In this document: piece by piece, positions 15,662-28,191 of the stretch
How positions within the stretch are numbered: position 1 is the first letter of the stretch
How the letters are laid out: each line of letters starts with the position of its first letter
Assembly: GCA_037447605.1 (NCBI GenBank)
Contig: CM074804.1
Location: 7,029,249-7,093,248 of the forward strand
Direction: 5' to 3'
Origin: Zygnema circumcarinatum
Taxonomy: Eukaryota > Streptophyta > Zygnematophyceae > Zygnematales > Zygnemataceae
DNA: 64,000 nucleotides
Translations under genes and position numbers: made by a program
Notes under the pieces: model-generated
Told to the model about the DNA's origin: nothing
Databases searched by the model: none
What the model saw: the letters and a program-made list of their open reading frames with translations, nothing else

Positions 15662-16225
15662 ATGGCTGCCATGGTTGCAGTCTCAGCTTGCGCGCCGCTG
15701 CAGCTTGTGAGGGGAGGCTTTCCAGGAGGCGAGGAGAGGACGACTTCGACACGGCGCGCTCCCACTCCCTCTCACTCGTCTCGGCCTGCACGGGCCACGG
15801 CTTCTGCCAAGCTTCCCAAGTCATCGCATGAGCATTGTTTGGCGTCTGCAGCGCTGTGGAAGCTGACCTCCGCGACGGCTCTGAGCAAGGCGTGGGCATC
15901 AAGCGGGAAGCGCTCGGCAGCAGGAAGGGCAGTGCGGTGTGAGATAGCAGTGGAGCTTGGCGGGAATGGAACTGCAAGCGGCGAAAAGGCGGCAATAGGC
16001 AGCAGAATAAAGGTGACCGGAAATCTGAAGGTATATCATATTCCTAAAGTGCCAGAGTACCAATTGGAGGGGAGCGAAGGAGAAGTGAAGGATGTGTTAG
16101 GCACGTGGAAAGGCAAGTCAGTGTCTGCAAATCTCCCTTATAAAGTGCAATTTTTTGCAGATATTGATGGGAAAGAAATCAAGTTCTTTGCGCATCTTAA
16201 GGATGACGAGTTTGAGGTTCTTTAG
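15662..16225 (+). CDS. FTRV: Ferredoxin-thioredoxin reductase, variable (alpha) subunit, chloroplastic
   Basis: An intronless frame of 187 residues. FTR passes electrons from photosystem I-reduced ferredoxin to thioredoxins in the chloroplast stroma. The variable chain is the non-catalytic partner of the iron-sulfur catalytic chain. Residues 1-90 are rich in Ala, Ser, Arg and Thr with almost no acidic residues, typical of a transit peptide. The mature SH3-like barrel follows: GSRIKVTGNLKVYHIPKVPE, LGTWKGKSVSANLPYKVQF and a C-terminal FFAHLKDDEFEVL. The start at 15662 is the upstream of two close Met codons and gives the full transit peptide. It is the only single-exon gene in the window. Its head-to-head partner is DIM1 and its tail-to-tail neighbour is CAND1. 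Confidence 0.95.
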   Translation: MAAMVAVSACAPLQLVRGGFPGGEERTTSTRRAPTPSHSSRPARATASAKLPKSSHEHCLASAALWKLTSATALSKAWASSGKRSAAGRAVRCEIAVELGGNGTASGEKAAIGSRIKVTGNLKVYHIPKVPEYQLEGSEGEVKDVLGTWKGKSVSANLPYKVQFFADIDGKEIKFFAHLKDDEFEVL

Positions 16226-17541
16226 AAATTATGCTCTCTTTCAGTTGCCTGCAAATTTTCTTTATTTGTTTGTGTTTGAAGTGTAAGCTTAGAAAAGTGT
16301 ACTTTTCTAGACAGAAACTTAAGCAGCTTGCTTCAACGCCGCGGGAAAATATGTTTGCTGAAGAAGAGCGTGCTTTAGAGTTAGCCAACACACAGACTTC
16401 TGATGTCAGGCTTTCTCGTGTTGGTCACCTCGCCTCCACAAGTTAATGCAATGTGGAGGGCATCTTTTTGGCAACATTATATAATGTAGGGATTCAGAAA
16501 TCGCCATCAAGGTGCTAAGCCATCAACTGTGGCTGGGGTAGTCTACCTTTGTCATTTTTGTACACTTCCGGCCAGTCTCTGGCAATTAACTTGCAGATTG
16601 CTTCAAAGGAGTTTCATTCGGAACACAATGAAAGTGCTCTTGTGCGTGTGCATGGAAATGTCTCATCGACGATGCTGAATTTGTATGGTCGAGGGTTAGT
16701 TCCGACTCCAGTTAAGTATTGAAGTCGTACTCATAGGGAAGTTGAAGACCCATGTTTTAGGTTTAGCATGCTTTAGTCAACTACTGCATGGACTCTCTCT
16801 CTCTCTTACAATGAATGTCCTTCACCATTGAACTGTACGCATTATTGCGGATAATGCCGGTGAATCATGCCGGTGCCGGTTAACTTCTGGAAAGTATGCC
16901 GGAAGAGTTATGTTATAATTTCATCCTGCAGTTTTGTTGCCTTGGTTGTCCTAATCTGGCTCTGTAGAATCGATATATAATCTTCGTGTTGACGTTCTCC
17001 TGGATTGTACCGCTTGATAGTCTTGAGCACTGCTGCTGGTGTAGTTTACAAACCAACAAGAATGTTGAATGAGAACGAGAAGGCTTGCAGCTAGGGGGTG
17101 GTACAGCAAATGCAAAGAATCCAGTGACCTGTCAATTAATCTGTTACAAGATGGAAAGGGCAACTGTGACATCCCTCCACTTGAGTTGCGGAACTTTACC
17201 TTGATTCGGGTATTTTGGATTGTCTGGCTTGTGCCCTCAAGAAAATATGGCATCCATTCCATCAAGCAACCTTGGCCAGCACAGTGACTAGCATTATGGC
17301 GAGCATCGGAGAGGACTGATGAGCCCAGAACTCAGAGCCCTCCAACACCTCTTAATTTCCGGGGTCCAGTACAAAAAGTAATAGACCCACCAAAAAATTG
17401 TTGCAAGCGATTACGAGAAGCTCCACGAGCACACCCCCAGACGGAAACAGCCGTTGGACCCAAACATGCGCTGTAAAAGTATCTCTTTTGAGAACGTTCG
17501 GCTTTCACTGTTCGTTAAAAATTGGTGCCCAGCCAGCGCGC
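16226..17541. other. Convergent region between FTRV and CAND1
   Basis: About 1.3 kb between two stop codons. I see no coding exon with family resemblance. A short repeat of ccggtg-type words near 16855-16880 (atgccggtgaatcatgccggtgccggt) and a CT microsatellite at 16794-16806 are the only low-complexity features. The 3' UTRs of both genes should lie here. Confidence 0.5.
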
Positions 17542-20500
17542 CTAACTGACATCCATGAGGTCTGCGCCCACTATGGAGTCGTGCTCCTGCCGGACCTGGT
17601 TGTACAGCTGCCCTACAGCGCCCGTCTTCACAACATTGTTCAGGAAGTTGGTGAAGCGCGATGAGGACTCCACGTTGCTGCAGAGAGTGCAAAAGGGCAG
17701 TTGCAAGGTCGGCGTGCTTAGCGTGAAGGAAGGAAAACCGGCATCGGTGAATGAAGTGCAGAGGAGAGAATATCAGGTTAAATGACACAACCCACAAGTG
17801 GGAAACATACGGCTGCAAAGAGGGCTGTTGGCATGCAGATAGTATGCAAGGCAACATGCCCTCACCTGATGCGGGTCAACGAATTGATAGCACGTAGCGC
17901 ACTTCGAATCATGTCGTCGTTCCGATCGAGTTCTTGCTTCACCGCGTCTTGCTTCACTTTGTTTGCCACAGTCTTCTCCAAAGGCTCCAACAAAGAATCG
18001 AGGACTGCATGCGACACCGCGAGCACAGGTCGTCAGGAGTCAGACGCTGTCACTGCTCCGGTTGACTTTTGCATACAGCGAAGCAATAATCAGAATTTTG
18101 ACTCTGAACCTTCATGCTCACAGCTACGTTCAACTAACATCCTTGCATGTATCGTTCATGCCCAGGAGGGTACATGAGTAGGCACAAACCTGCAAGGACG
18201 GCTGGCCCGCACTTTTCAGACAGTTTTGACAAAATAAGGTGGCAGGGCATCTTCACATCGTAGTCATCTGAGAGATGATCCACCCAATGAAAGACGTCAC
18301 AAAGACGTTGTGTTAAAAAACAAGGGCTACAATAGCAACATCTTCAACGAACAAGCAGCAGCAAGCACGTGTTTCTTGTAGAAATGGGGCGCTAACGAAG
18401 GGAAAAACAAGAAGCTCAAGAGCTAGCAGCAAATCTGTGACTTTGTTTACCTCCAAGTCCAGAAACAAGGTAGGGAGTGATAAAAGCAGACGGGTCGATT
18501 CGATCCAAGCAATTGCTGAGGAGAGTGTCCATGCAGTCGAAGGCTGCTTTCCGAAGCTCGAGACCATCGTCCACCGTGTGCGTGAAGGGACCCAAGTTCA
18601 CCGTTCTAATAAGCTCAGGCTGCAAGACCGAAAATTCCCCCATGAGCTCCAAACCTTGTGGAATTGCAACGACAAGGACGTCGAAGGACATGCGAAGCTC
18701 TCTATACTTCATCACCACGCCAAACACTGCCCATCCCAGAACAAGTTTGCCATTCATTTCTGCGGCTTATCGAGACCCCACAAACCCACTTGCCTTGACT
18801 ATCATCTGTTGGTAGAGAAGAGGAAGAAGCGCAGGTAGGTGATCGGCGACAAGGCTGGGCTTATTGTGTGCAGCAGTGCTGAGGGCCACCACTGAAGCGC
18901 GTCTGACATGCTGCATGGGAGCAGACAGTTGCAACCACTTGCTAATGTTCTGAGATGCAGAAGAAAGGGAGGAGTAGAGCAAAGAGCATGCCATTGCGAA
19001 TTGGGCAGCGGGTCACATCAGTTTTCTATTATCTGATGTGTTGAGACACAAAATGCTAGAAAATAATGAAATTTTCTAACTCTTATCCGGTTACAAGATC
19101 AGGTCGATGATAACAAAGGTCGAATAAGGCGCTTTCAACATGTCAACTCACCCTGTCTTCATCCTTGAGCAACAGAAACGAAAGAATTCCCGGCCTTATG
19201 TACGCGTCAATTGGCTGGGGCTCATCCACGATGGTAAATTTAAGGGAAAACACCATTGTAGCGCGCGTGTGAGCAGAAGGGCTAGTAGTTCTCTCCTGCA
19301 CGTCAACACTCTCGACTTTATGTAAACACAACAGTTAACTGTACCGATGGAACAAGAAAAACATGCAAGACAAGACGACTTTCGCCATTTTTCATGCTTG
19401 GCTGAATTTATATCAATGAAAACTTGTGGAAGTAGCCGCTTACAAACAAAGGAACGAGTTTTACATCATCCTGCCTTCATTCCTCTGCAAGCTCCAAAGC
19501 TGGAACCAGGTTACGAAACATCCGTACCTGGAGGGCAGGCACTAGCTTGGCTGATTCAATAAGGGCCAGCTTGCCGAGACACTCGGCGACAACATTCCGT
19601 ACACCCTCTTCATCACTTTCGCAGTGCACAAACAGCAGTTGCAGAATCTTCTCCACATCGGCAGGCTGGAGTTCCACCTTCCTACCATAATCTGCAGACT
19701 GCCGAGTAATGACCTGCAGGAAAAAACACACCAATCCTTATGCAACCGCAGGAGCATCACTTCACATCACTTCAGGCATGCAGGGCCCATGAGAAGGCCG
19801 TACATCACTCTGGGATTTCTCACAAGATCGAATCCCATTACACCCCACCGACAAGATGAATGGCAGCAAGAGGAAAAACGTCACAAGAGTGGGCATGACA
19901 GACTAACCTCTTTAAGAGAATGAAGGAGTAGGTATTTTAGCTTAGGCTGGCTACCAATCTGGCTGAGGATGAATGGCAGAAACTTCGAATGACTTCCCAC
20001 AGCAATGTTCCCCAAAGCGAATGAAGCAGCTCCCTTGATTTCTTCGGATGGCGATTGGAACGAGCCAACGACGACATTTTCCAAAGCTGGATGGATACTC
20101 AGATCTTTCCTTCGCCCGATTTCTCCCAAACATAGGAGGGACAGCAGTTGTGTCTGTCACACCCAAGAACGGTCGCAAGGAACTCCTGTCCTTTCAGGCC
20201 GTACATGATTGGCAGTTTTGGCACAAGTCTCAGAGTCTGTGCCATGCAGGGAAGTAACCCTCTAGGACAACGCCGGAAATAACAGGCACGACAGTCAGAG
20301 TAATATCTGTCTACTTACGGTACATGGGGCAGAAAGAGGCTTTGAATAAGCACGTATCAGGTAAATTTCCCTTTAAACATAGGATTCCTAGAACTAGGCA
20401 TTTGCCACCATCGACAATCGTACGAGTAGATTTCCACAAAAACGACAGAGCTGCAAGGGAGTGCCAATGGCGAACTTCAACCCCACAAAGGCAACAATCA

Positions 20501-23500
20501 AAGACAAACAGAAATATGCCCTCTTACCGCATCTTCACTGGAATTCGATTGAAGGGCGGCTATTAAACGTGAAACGGTGGAAGAGCACTTGGCATCGCCG
20601 GCAGCCAAGCAAAGCACAGCTGCACATTGGGCTGTTGAAAAGAAGGCCTGCTTGCTGACAGTCCCTCCAGGAGTTGAGGACCCTTTGGCTGTGGAGAGAA
20701 GGGCCTCCAACAGAGCGTCAAAACTGGTATTGGAGGACTGAACCAGAACTTCGAAAAATCGCTGAAGGGTCTGCCAAGACAGGTTGAGCATCACATACCC
20801 CGTTCATTTTCTGCTCGGCTTTTCACAAGTCTAAATGACGCGTAACTAACTACAATCAAAATCTCGGCAATCGTTCCCAATGCAGGGTCTGCATATGTTG
20901 TCTAGCTCGCGGAAACAAATGGGTTGCTTCTTGCTCACAGAATGTCCAAAAGCAAAGGATCTGAATCAAAACGTAAGGCTTACCTGGAGGGCTTGCCCCT
21001 GCAACAATGGGCTCTTAACAAGGACCAACGCTTGCGGGAGCACGCGTGCACTGACAGCTGCTCCTGCGTTCGCATGCCTCTTCATGTCGAGCATCATCGT
21101 ACAGCATAGCTCGAGAGCGAGGGCCGTCAGTGCCAGATCAGAGTCACTGCATTATTCATACGAATCAAACACACGAGGGAATATCAAATCAGACAAATCC
21201 TTTTTTTCTGACACTGAGGAAACTTGAGAAAAGGCAGCTTTCAGATGTGCATAAGCCATCGCATCATAAGGAAATAAAAAGGAAATAGGACAACCTCGCC
21301 ACGAGCAGTGCAGCGCGGTTTTCCGAACAAGATGCTGGTCAAACTGCTTTCACTTGACAAGCCAGGCCCTGCAGACGTAGGACCTTCATATAGCGATCTT
21401 GCAAGGATTCCCTAAGCATGTGTCAGAGTTTGGACTACCTTAAGCACGCTGATAAGGTGATAAGGCACAGTCCGATATTCAATGAGAAAGGATATGCACC
21501 TTATTAGGGATGAAATCTCTGCTGTGATGCCGTCATAGCTGAACGAAGAGATTTTGTCACTGTAAGCCTTCAAGAGAGAGTTGAGTGCCGCTAAGGAAGC
21601 TTGTCTGAGAGCCCTAATTGCCTGAAAGCCACACCTTCAGACTGCTGGTAAGAATGATGCATACACCTGTTAGATGCCAATTTCAAGACACCGGACAGCC
21701 TGCTTATAGGAACGCTTCAAGTGAGGCCCTAAAATCATCGATCGATTAGACAAACCTACACCAGCTTCAATCGGTTACACGATGAATAAAAGGGGGTACC
21801 TTTCTTAGGAAGGAGGTTAGCCCCTCTATCACTTGCTCCAGCACGATCGACAGATCAATTTTCAAAGGAGATTCTGCGATAGTTGCAAAAGCCTGCGCAA
21901 ATTGCAGGCTATGTAAGTACACATCCCAACCAGCAGAAAAAAGTGATTCATTCAAATGAAAGAAGGTGAAAGGAATTTTTTTCAGTCATACCTTAACAGC
22001 GGTGAGTCGGGTGATCTCATTGCCAAGACGATCAAGAAGGAGAGGCAGGCACGAATTTAACTCAGTGGTGAGCTGGTCGCCCAAAATTGAAATGATCAAG
22101 CCCATACAGAAGATTGCACATTCCTTCACTTCCTGCCATAATTTCCCAGCCAAACAGAGAAAAACCACCACAAAAACTTTAAAAAAGTTAAATGGCGAGC
22201 ATACTAAAGGGAGCTAAAAAATAAACAAGCACTGGAAGATGCAATTGCTGATCAATAATAAAAACAATCCTGACATGGTAACTTCCAACCATACCTGATC
22301 TTGATCCTGGGCTGTAAGCCTCTTCATAATAGCCTCATATAACGGCTGAACATATGGTTTGAAATCAAACTTTGATGGCTGCAACAACCTTCGGTTGGAC
22401 ATTAGAAGTGGGGGAAGAAGAGGAAGTGGCTTCGGCAGACCATTGACAGGCACACGTAACTAAAGTAGTGGCAGACCTGATTGCAAAAAATAGTTTCAGT
22501 GCATCTACGGTGGACCTCCAATACCGAGCACAACATCACTACAAGCAGTTCCGAGCAATTAACTTGTTTAACCTTTTCCCTTGCGAACGGGTTGAGTATG
22601 AAGATAGTTGAAACACTACATTCACAACAAGGTATCCCGACCCGGGTATAAGAATGCACCTCCATAATACTTGGACGAATGGCTTTGATCAGCTCTCCAC
22701 ATACTCGGAGGGCTTCCGCCGTCACTTTATAGTAGCGCTCACCGACCGCAGCCAAGACCGGCTGAGTCAGAGCCTGCACAGAGGAATGTCAGCCACTAGG
22801 GCCTGCTTAATACAACATCGAAGTACGGAAAAAAAGGTTTAAGAGTCCCCAGATGCAGTCCCATACATCCCGTGTTGTTGCAGCTGAGAAGTTGGAAAAA
22901 ATGTTACACGAACATCCCACCTTAATGTGTGGCTGGAAAACTTCAGGTGGCTGAGAAGCCATGAGCAGGCGGGTGTATACAAGGGCTTCAATCTTCAGGT
23001 TTGAATTTGATGCCTTGTCCTGGAGGCCATCCCAATGCTAGACGTTGAGGGAATGTACGAAATTTAACGATCCCTCGAGTTCATAGTGAAAATTTGCTAA
23101 ACCCCATCATCAAAATGGTCAATGCCATCGAGTATTATTGGTTTGCAATCTGTCAAACTGGTCTTTCCAGAAAAGAATGCAGCATGGGGCTCACATTAAG
23201 GGCCTGTTCAATTCTCGGCACGAGGGAAGCAACATGGTTTTGAAGGCTGTCCGGCAACACCAGCACAAGCTCCTTCAGCACAGAAAACGCTCCGACCTGT
23301 CCGAAGAACACAATCCTTTTAACATGAGCATCGAGAGAGGAAATTAACACGAGATTAGCACGCATTTGCAGGGGTCAATAGGGATCGCTGGAATAGTTTT
23401 CGCAAAGAAACCAAAGATTAGTTATTTTGTGTATTCTTGATTTTGTACGTACTCGAGTCTTAACCGACTTTTCTCGAAGTTGCTTATTGAGAGACTTCAC

Positions 23501-26500
23501 CACCTTAGGAACCTCCTCTTGCAGCATCAACTTGGGACTGGCGGAGCGCAAAGCCACAGAACAAAGCACATGATCGAAGTCATGCAGGAGATCTTTGAGA
23601 ATTAACAGAGTGATTCACTAACTGCAACAGAGAGCAGAAGTGTAAATGGAGGCGACCTCCAGAATTACATCATGGAGGTCCTCACATTAGATCTGTCATT
23701 TTCAGTCAAGCAGACATTCCATACAACACATTGAATACACACTGCAAATCATCCTGTGCTTTCAAAACAACACACCTTCCAGTAGACATCTCATGGCTTC
23801 CCTTGGTAACATGGCCCGTTTGCCTCAACAAATCAATGAAGACATTGAAAACGTCTATCTGCAAAATGAATGGAGGGCATTTAGCATATCGTAGACCTAG
23901 GAGTTCACTATCTAAGATATATTAAATAAATAAAATAATAATAAAAAATTAAAAAATATATATTAATTAATATTAATATTTTGTGTAAGAGATCTCTTGA
24001 AAATGTTCGTACTTCGGCATTGAGCTGAACACAATCGCCATGAGATCTAAACACTCAGATTGCCATGCAGGAAGAAAAGCCAAATGGCACGACCTACCCC
24101 TTTCTAAAATAAACACTTTGCGAGGAATGCGCATTAATCTCATTTTCACTAGGCTTATTTGACTCTCAGTCAGGACACAAAACGAAATCGGACGCATATT
24201 TCAGTAAAAAAATAGACAGTGTGATGCCGTTGTTGTGAATGCCATCGGAAATATTGAAAGCCCTGATATGCTAAAAAAAAAAAGAAAAAAAAATGAGAAA
24301 TCATGAATGAGCACAAAAGGAGTAAGTAACAATAAGGTACAAAACGAGGACTAATTTGGTTCCCAAACTCCTGATTCTTTGGCGGGTTCAATCACCACAT
24401 ATTTCAAGTGACAGACATATAACAAAGTAGTGTTGTTTCAAGGGCATTTGCGTCAAAGCGATTTGAGTAAACCCATTTGCATGCATTTCCCGAACAAAAA
24501 GGACCCTGTCTGATCACGTGAGAGAGCATACCTTCACATTCTCTTCTCTCTCCTTGAACCTCTCGATCAACTTTGGGGAAGCCTGCCGACCAGGAAGGGG
24601 AATATGATCAGCCACAAACGTAGCTTAAGAGTGGTAGGAAACAGAAAAGGAATGTGCTCAAATTGTAGATTAGAAGATATTATTCCAAGAAAAGTATCTC
24701 TAGTGACATAAGTGCAGAGAACACACCGACCTTTGCATAGAGACTTGCGAGCATTTCAGGTCTTGAGCAAATTACTGCCGATAAACACTTTGCAGCAGCT
24801 CGCCGCACTTTCCAGCTCACATCCTCATCGTCACTATACTCATCTGCACTCTCTCTGCCAAAAGCCACCACACGTATCCACTTCAAGGAATGCCCAAAGG
24901 TAAAGAGAGAAATCCGTTGCACTTTGTTCCGCATAGACATTCTGCTATGCGTAATACTTGGAAAAATCCGCTTTCGTAGGACTGACCAAACAAGACCTTA
25001 GCTCGACAACGTGCATCTACAAGTTGTTACTTCAATTGCAATTCGTCAAGGCAGATCTGTAAACAGCCGGGTGGTATACGATCAGTGCCAATGGCATGTC
25101 AGCATGGATAGAGAAACTCCCCATTAAGGGGAAAAGGGCCAGTGAAAACGATGATCAATTCTACAAGCTGCTTGTTACGCTCACAGGCAATAATGGAAAC
25201 CAACCTATGCCCTGGATGACTACACTAAAACTCTCAAGACCTGCCAAAACTGCAACAAAAATCAAACCCCTCCTTCCATCTGCAAAACAAAAGGTTTGCC
25301 GAAAGGACCATGCGACCCACACATCATGGCAATAGACTTACTCATCCTCGTCTTCATCAGCTTCCATTTCCTCGTCTTCGTCGTTGTCCATCTCATCGGT
25401 GAAGTTAGGGTCGTAACTGAGGTACTCCAGGGCTAAGTCGAGAATAGTGTTGCAATGGGGTGCAACGTTGCGCGGACAACGAGTGACAAAACTCTCCAAA
25501 GCCTGGCAAAGTAGTTCATGCCTGTTAGACAATCCACCAATTATTGCTCTGCCATTTAAGTGATTTTTCCCCCACGAACGCAATTCACTACATGCTTAGG
25601 AACGTGAACTGGATGACAAGCGTTTACGAACCGACCCTTGACACGTACCTGAAGACTATTCTCACGGATTTCATCATCGTTTTCCGATGCGCTCTTGCAA
25701 TACTCGATAAGCAGAGGTAGGACATCATGCAGGTGCGGACCGAATCTATACCCAACAGCTCGGCTGTAAAAGGAAAAATACAACAAACAATAACGGGTAA
25801 GATCCTTGCATTGGACGAAAGACAACTTCTTCGGGTAACTTCGCTGAAAATATTATAATGTGTAGAACAACCAACACATACATATGAATTTCCCCATACA
25901 TAGACGTACATATACATATACATACACATATGCATATGCACATAAGCTGCAATTGCGGTAGGAGTTAGCAAGCAAGCCACCTAAAGTTGGTGCGAGAAAC
26001 ACCCATACGCACCAAAGGGCACCGATCATCTGGATATTTGTGCGTGTGATGTCCGACTTTGCTGATTTGTTTTTCAGTAACTGAACAATGCTTGAAGTTG
26101 CTTGTGCTAGCAAGTCGTCAGACATATGGGGAGCGAGGCTAGCTGCGTATACATTCCAAGAAAACGGCTCAAACACTTGTGTGGCTCTCATCAACGAAAA
26201 CAATTTGAAAATAATGCAAAGCAAGGCTTAAGCTGAAATGACTGCGGCGACTCTTCAGCCAGAAGCAGTCGCAGTTATTTACCTAAGCAGTGAATGGCTC
26301 GTTTCCTAAGTCCAGCTCTAGAAGAGTTGAATTGAGACAGGATGCTCATTAAAAGTCTGGCATGATCAGCCACCATGAGACTTCCGAACCGATGAAGAAC
26401 ATCGCACAAAATGTCGAGACATTCGCTCTTCACCTCGCTGGTAGCCTGCACTCTTTCTTGACGTCAATACCGCGCACTATACGACTACACTGTGAGGACC

Positions 26501-27504
26501 AGAATGTGAATTCATGGATGGACAAAATGTGAATACGTTAACAAATGCGTCTAGAAAAAGACGATGGCATATACTCCAGTTTATCCAGGCACCTAAACCG
26601 CTAAAACATTGTAGTTTCAGAGTATCAAGCGTAGAATTAATGCAAGAAGTTGCTTAGGCTTGCCAGCATGAAAGCATTGAAACAGAAGGTATTGGTTACC
26701 TGACCTGTGCATTATTGACTCCCATTATGAGTTTGGGTGGAAGAGAAGCGATAACGCAGTGAGCTACAGCCCCAGACGAAACCTCTGCAACAATCGTCTT
26801 CAAGGCTATGCTAGCGATATCTCGTTGCTGCTCTTTTCCTGTCAGCAACTTCTGAACAAGCGCGTCGCAGATGTCCACCACCTTCACTTCGTTGATTTTC
26901 TTGACCAAAGGGGCAAGGCTGATAAACGCACAGCAACCAGAAGATTGCCGCAAAAATTAATTCCCTTGAGCGCTATCTTATTAGTCTTATTCTTTCAGTA
27001 ACAAGCTCATTAACAGGGGGATTTTCACTTTAAATTTTCGTAACTCGGCGAGGTAAACGCTAACAAACAAAATTATGCCCTTCTTACAAAAATGTTGAAT
27101 GATAGAAAGGATAAAAGAGAAAGCTGAAAAAAAATATTATCTTGATCATCAGATTTTTATTTTACTTTAACGAATGGCGAACAAATAGAACATACCATTT
27201 CACGGCGAGACCGGAAATGTCACCAGATGCGTCATCTAACTGCTGCAGAACGACCTGGCACAGCTTCCTCTCTGTGTCTGGATCTGGCTTGAATGTGTCT
27301 TTCTGGAGCTCACTTAAAAGGTCCGACGTTCCCATATACCGAAAATCCTTGTCCTTGGAAGCAATCTGTAAGTGTATAGAAAATACAAAGTCGCAGATTG
27401 GCCACACTTTCCTTTCCTTCACTTCCAATTCAAACTCGCAACCAGTAACAGATACTGAATGCTCTCACCTTTTCAAACGCGAGGCTCACCGCTCCGCTCC
27501 CCAT
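17542..27504 (-). CDS. CAND1: Cullin-associated NEDD8-dissociated protein 1 (CAND1)
   Basis: Twenty-eight exons give 1235 residues (Arabidopsis about 1219), all phases closing. CAND1 is a HEAT-repeat solenoid that binds non-neddylated cullins and exchanges substrate receptors of SCF ubiquitin ligases. Exons: 27469-27504, 27196-27365, 26705-26918, 26283-26445, 26013-26142, 25649-25763, 25342-25502, 24731-24854, 24532-24582, 23776-23858, 23453-23537, 23195-23296, 22921-23019, 22660-22773, 22295-22378, 21992-22132, 21800-21892, 21500-21621, 20984-21146, 20528-20770, 19908-20153, 19528-19713, 19152-19295, 18794-18910, 18451-18619, 18190-18267, 17866-18004, 17542-17677. Diagnostic runs are [18 protein letters not shown] near the start, [14 protein letters not shown] followed by an acidic tract, [33 protein letters not shown], and [16 protein letters not shown] near the C-terminus. 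The intron after 18794 uses a GC donor. The 5' leader probably carries a uORF. Confidence 0.97.
18619..18794 (-). other. Non-canonical GC-AG intron in CAND1
   Basis: On the minus strand the exon ends in AAG followed by GCAAGT, and the next exon begins after TTGCAG with CCTGAGCTTATT. Joining here gives QQMIVK then PELIRTV, which matches the family's continuous IxKELIRTV stretch in phase 0. No nearby GT restores this junction. The GC donor context (AAG|GCAAGT) is the standard strong one for this minor intron class. Confidence 0.85.
23912..23985. repeat. AT-rich low-complexity tract in CAND1 intron
   Basis: A run of about 70 bases that is nearly all A and T (ataaataaaataataat-like, then attaattaatattaatatt) lies in the intron between exons 9 and 10. 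It is ordinary intronic low complexity. Confidence 0.85.
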
Positions 27505-27584
27505 GGCTGCAGCCCGCCTCTACCCCCCGAATTCAGCGCCCTCTCTTCTGAACAAACGCTGCCTTTCTTTCGGAGGGCTCTTCT

Positions 27585-27626
27585 TCAGCCTGAGGCCTCC
27601 CTGTGAGCTGCCATGGCCATGGCCAT
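27585..27626 (-). promoter_or_regulatory. Upstream open reading frame in the CAND1 leader
   Basis: Reading toward CAND1, three in-frame ATG codons within a CCATGG triplication open a 13-codon frame (MAMAMAAHREASG) that closes with TGA 80 bases before the CAND1 start. If transcription starts upstream of 27626, ribosomes would meet these ATGs first; the CCATGG context fits a plant start-site consensus. The transcription start is not known, so a regulatory role is inferred. Confidence 0.5.
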
Positions 27627-27691
27627 GGTATGCATGCGGCAGCGGATGGGGTCATGCGCCCACCCGCAAGGTCATGGCTTGAGACCATGCA

Positions 27692-27822
27692 TCAATATCG
27701 ATATATCTCGGTACTTATCATATGACCCCTAACGATACGGTATCGCTTGCGATATTGAGGGTCTAGACGATACTTTGAATGTGTTTTAATCGTATCGATT
27801 CTGATATCGTATCGTGCCGACA
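27692..27822. repeat. Cluster of CGATA / TATCG palindromic words
   Basis: Within 130 bases the sequence repeats atatcgatatat, cgatacggtatcg, gcgatattg, cgatactttg, cgtatcgattctg and gatatcgtatcg. Many are self-complementary, so the stretch can fold into alternative hairpins. It may be decayed terminal-inverted-repeat DNA or a regulatory block; the sequence alone does not decide. Confidence 0.7.
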
Positions 27823-28191
27823 CTGTCCTGCCTTGCCACGGGGAGCGATGGCTCTGTGAGTCTGTGAGGGATGAGGGGAGAGGAGAGGGAGTGTGTGCAG
27901 GAGAGGATGCCTTGAAGCACGCGGATGACGCTGAGCTGATTTAGTTCTTGCAGAGAGTTGCACTGCAAGTTTTTTTTCTCTTCCGGCTGTGGTATTGGTG
28001 GAAAGTTCTGGAGTTCAAAGCATCTGGTAAAAGTGGAAGGGACGGAGGGAGGGAGGGGAGGCATCACGAACTGGCTTGCAAGAACATGGGAGCTCACCAG
28101 CAGGAGCTTCTCACTAGTTTAGAAGGCACATGATGCCAGGAGTAGGGTGAAGTTTGCAGAAACTAGTTTGACGACAACTTTTTGGCGTATA

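Larger units (their letters stand above)
27505..28191. promoter_or_regulatory. Divergent intergenic region CAND1/MATE
   Basis: These 687 bases lie between the start codons of two opposed genes. They include the CCATGG triplication at 27610-27627, a cluster of CGATA/TATCG words at 27692-27822 and a GA-rich purine stretch at 27866-27906. Both promoters must be located here. Confidence 0.5.

Noticed and set aside
25870-25950. CATATA-type repeat as a transposon end
   Set aside because: It is only a degenerate TA/CA low-complexity stretch in a CAND1 intron without inverted repeats or a target duplication.
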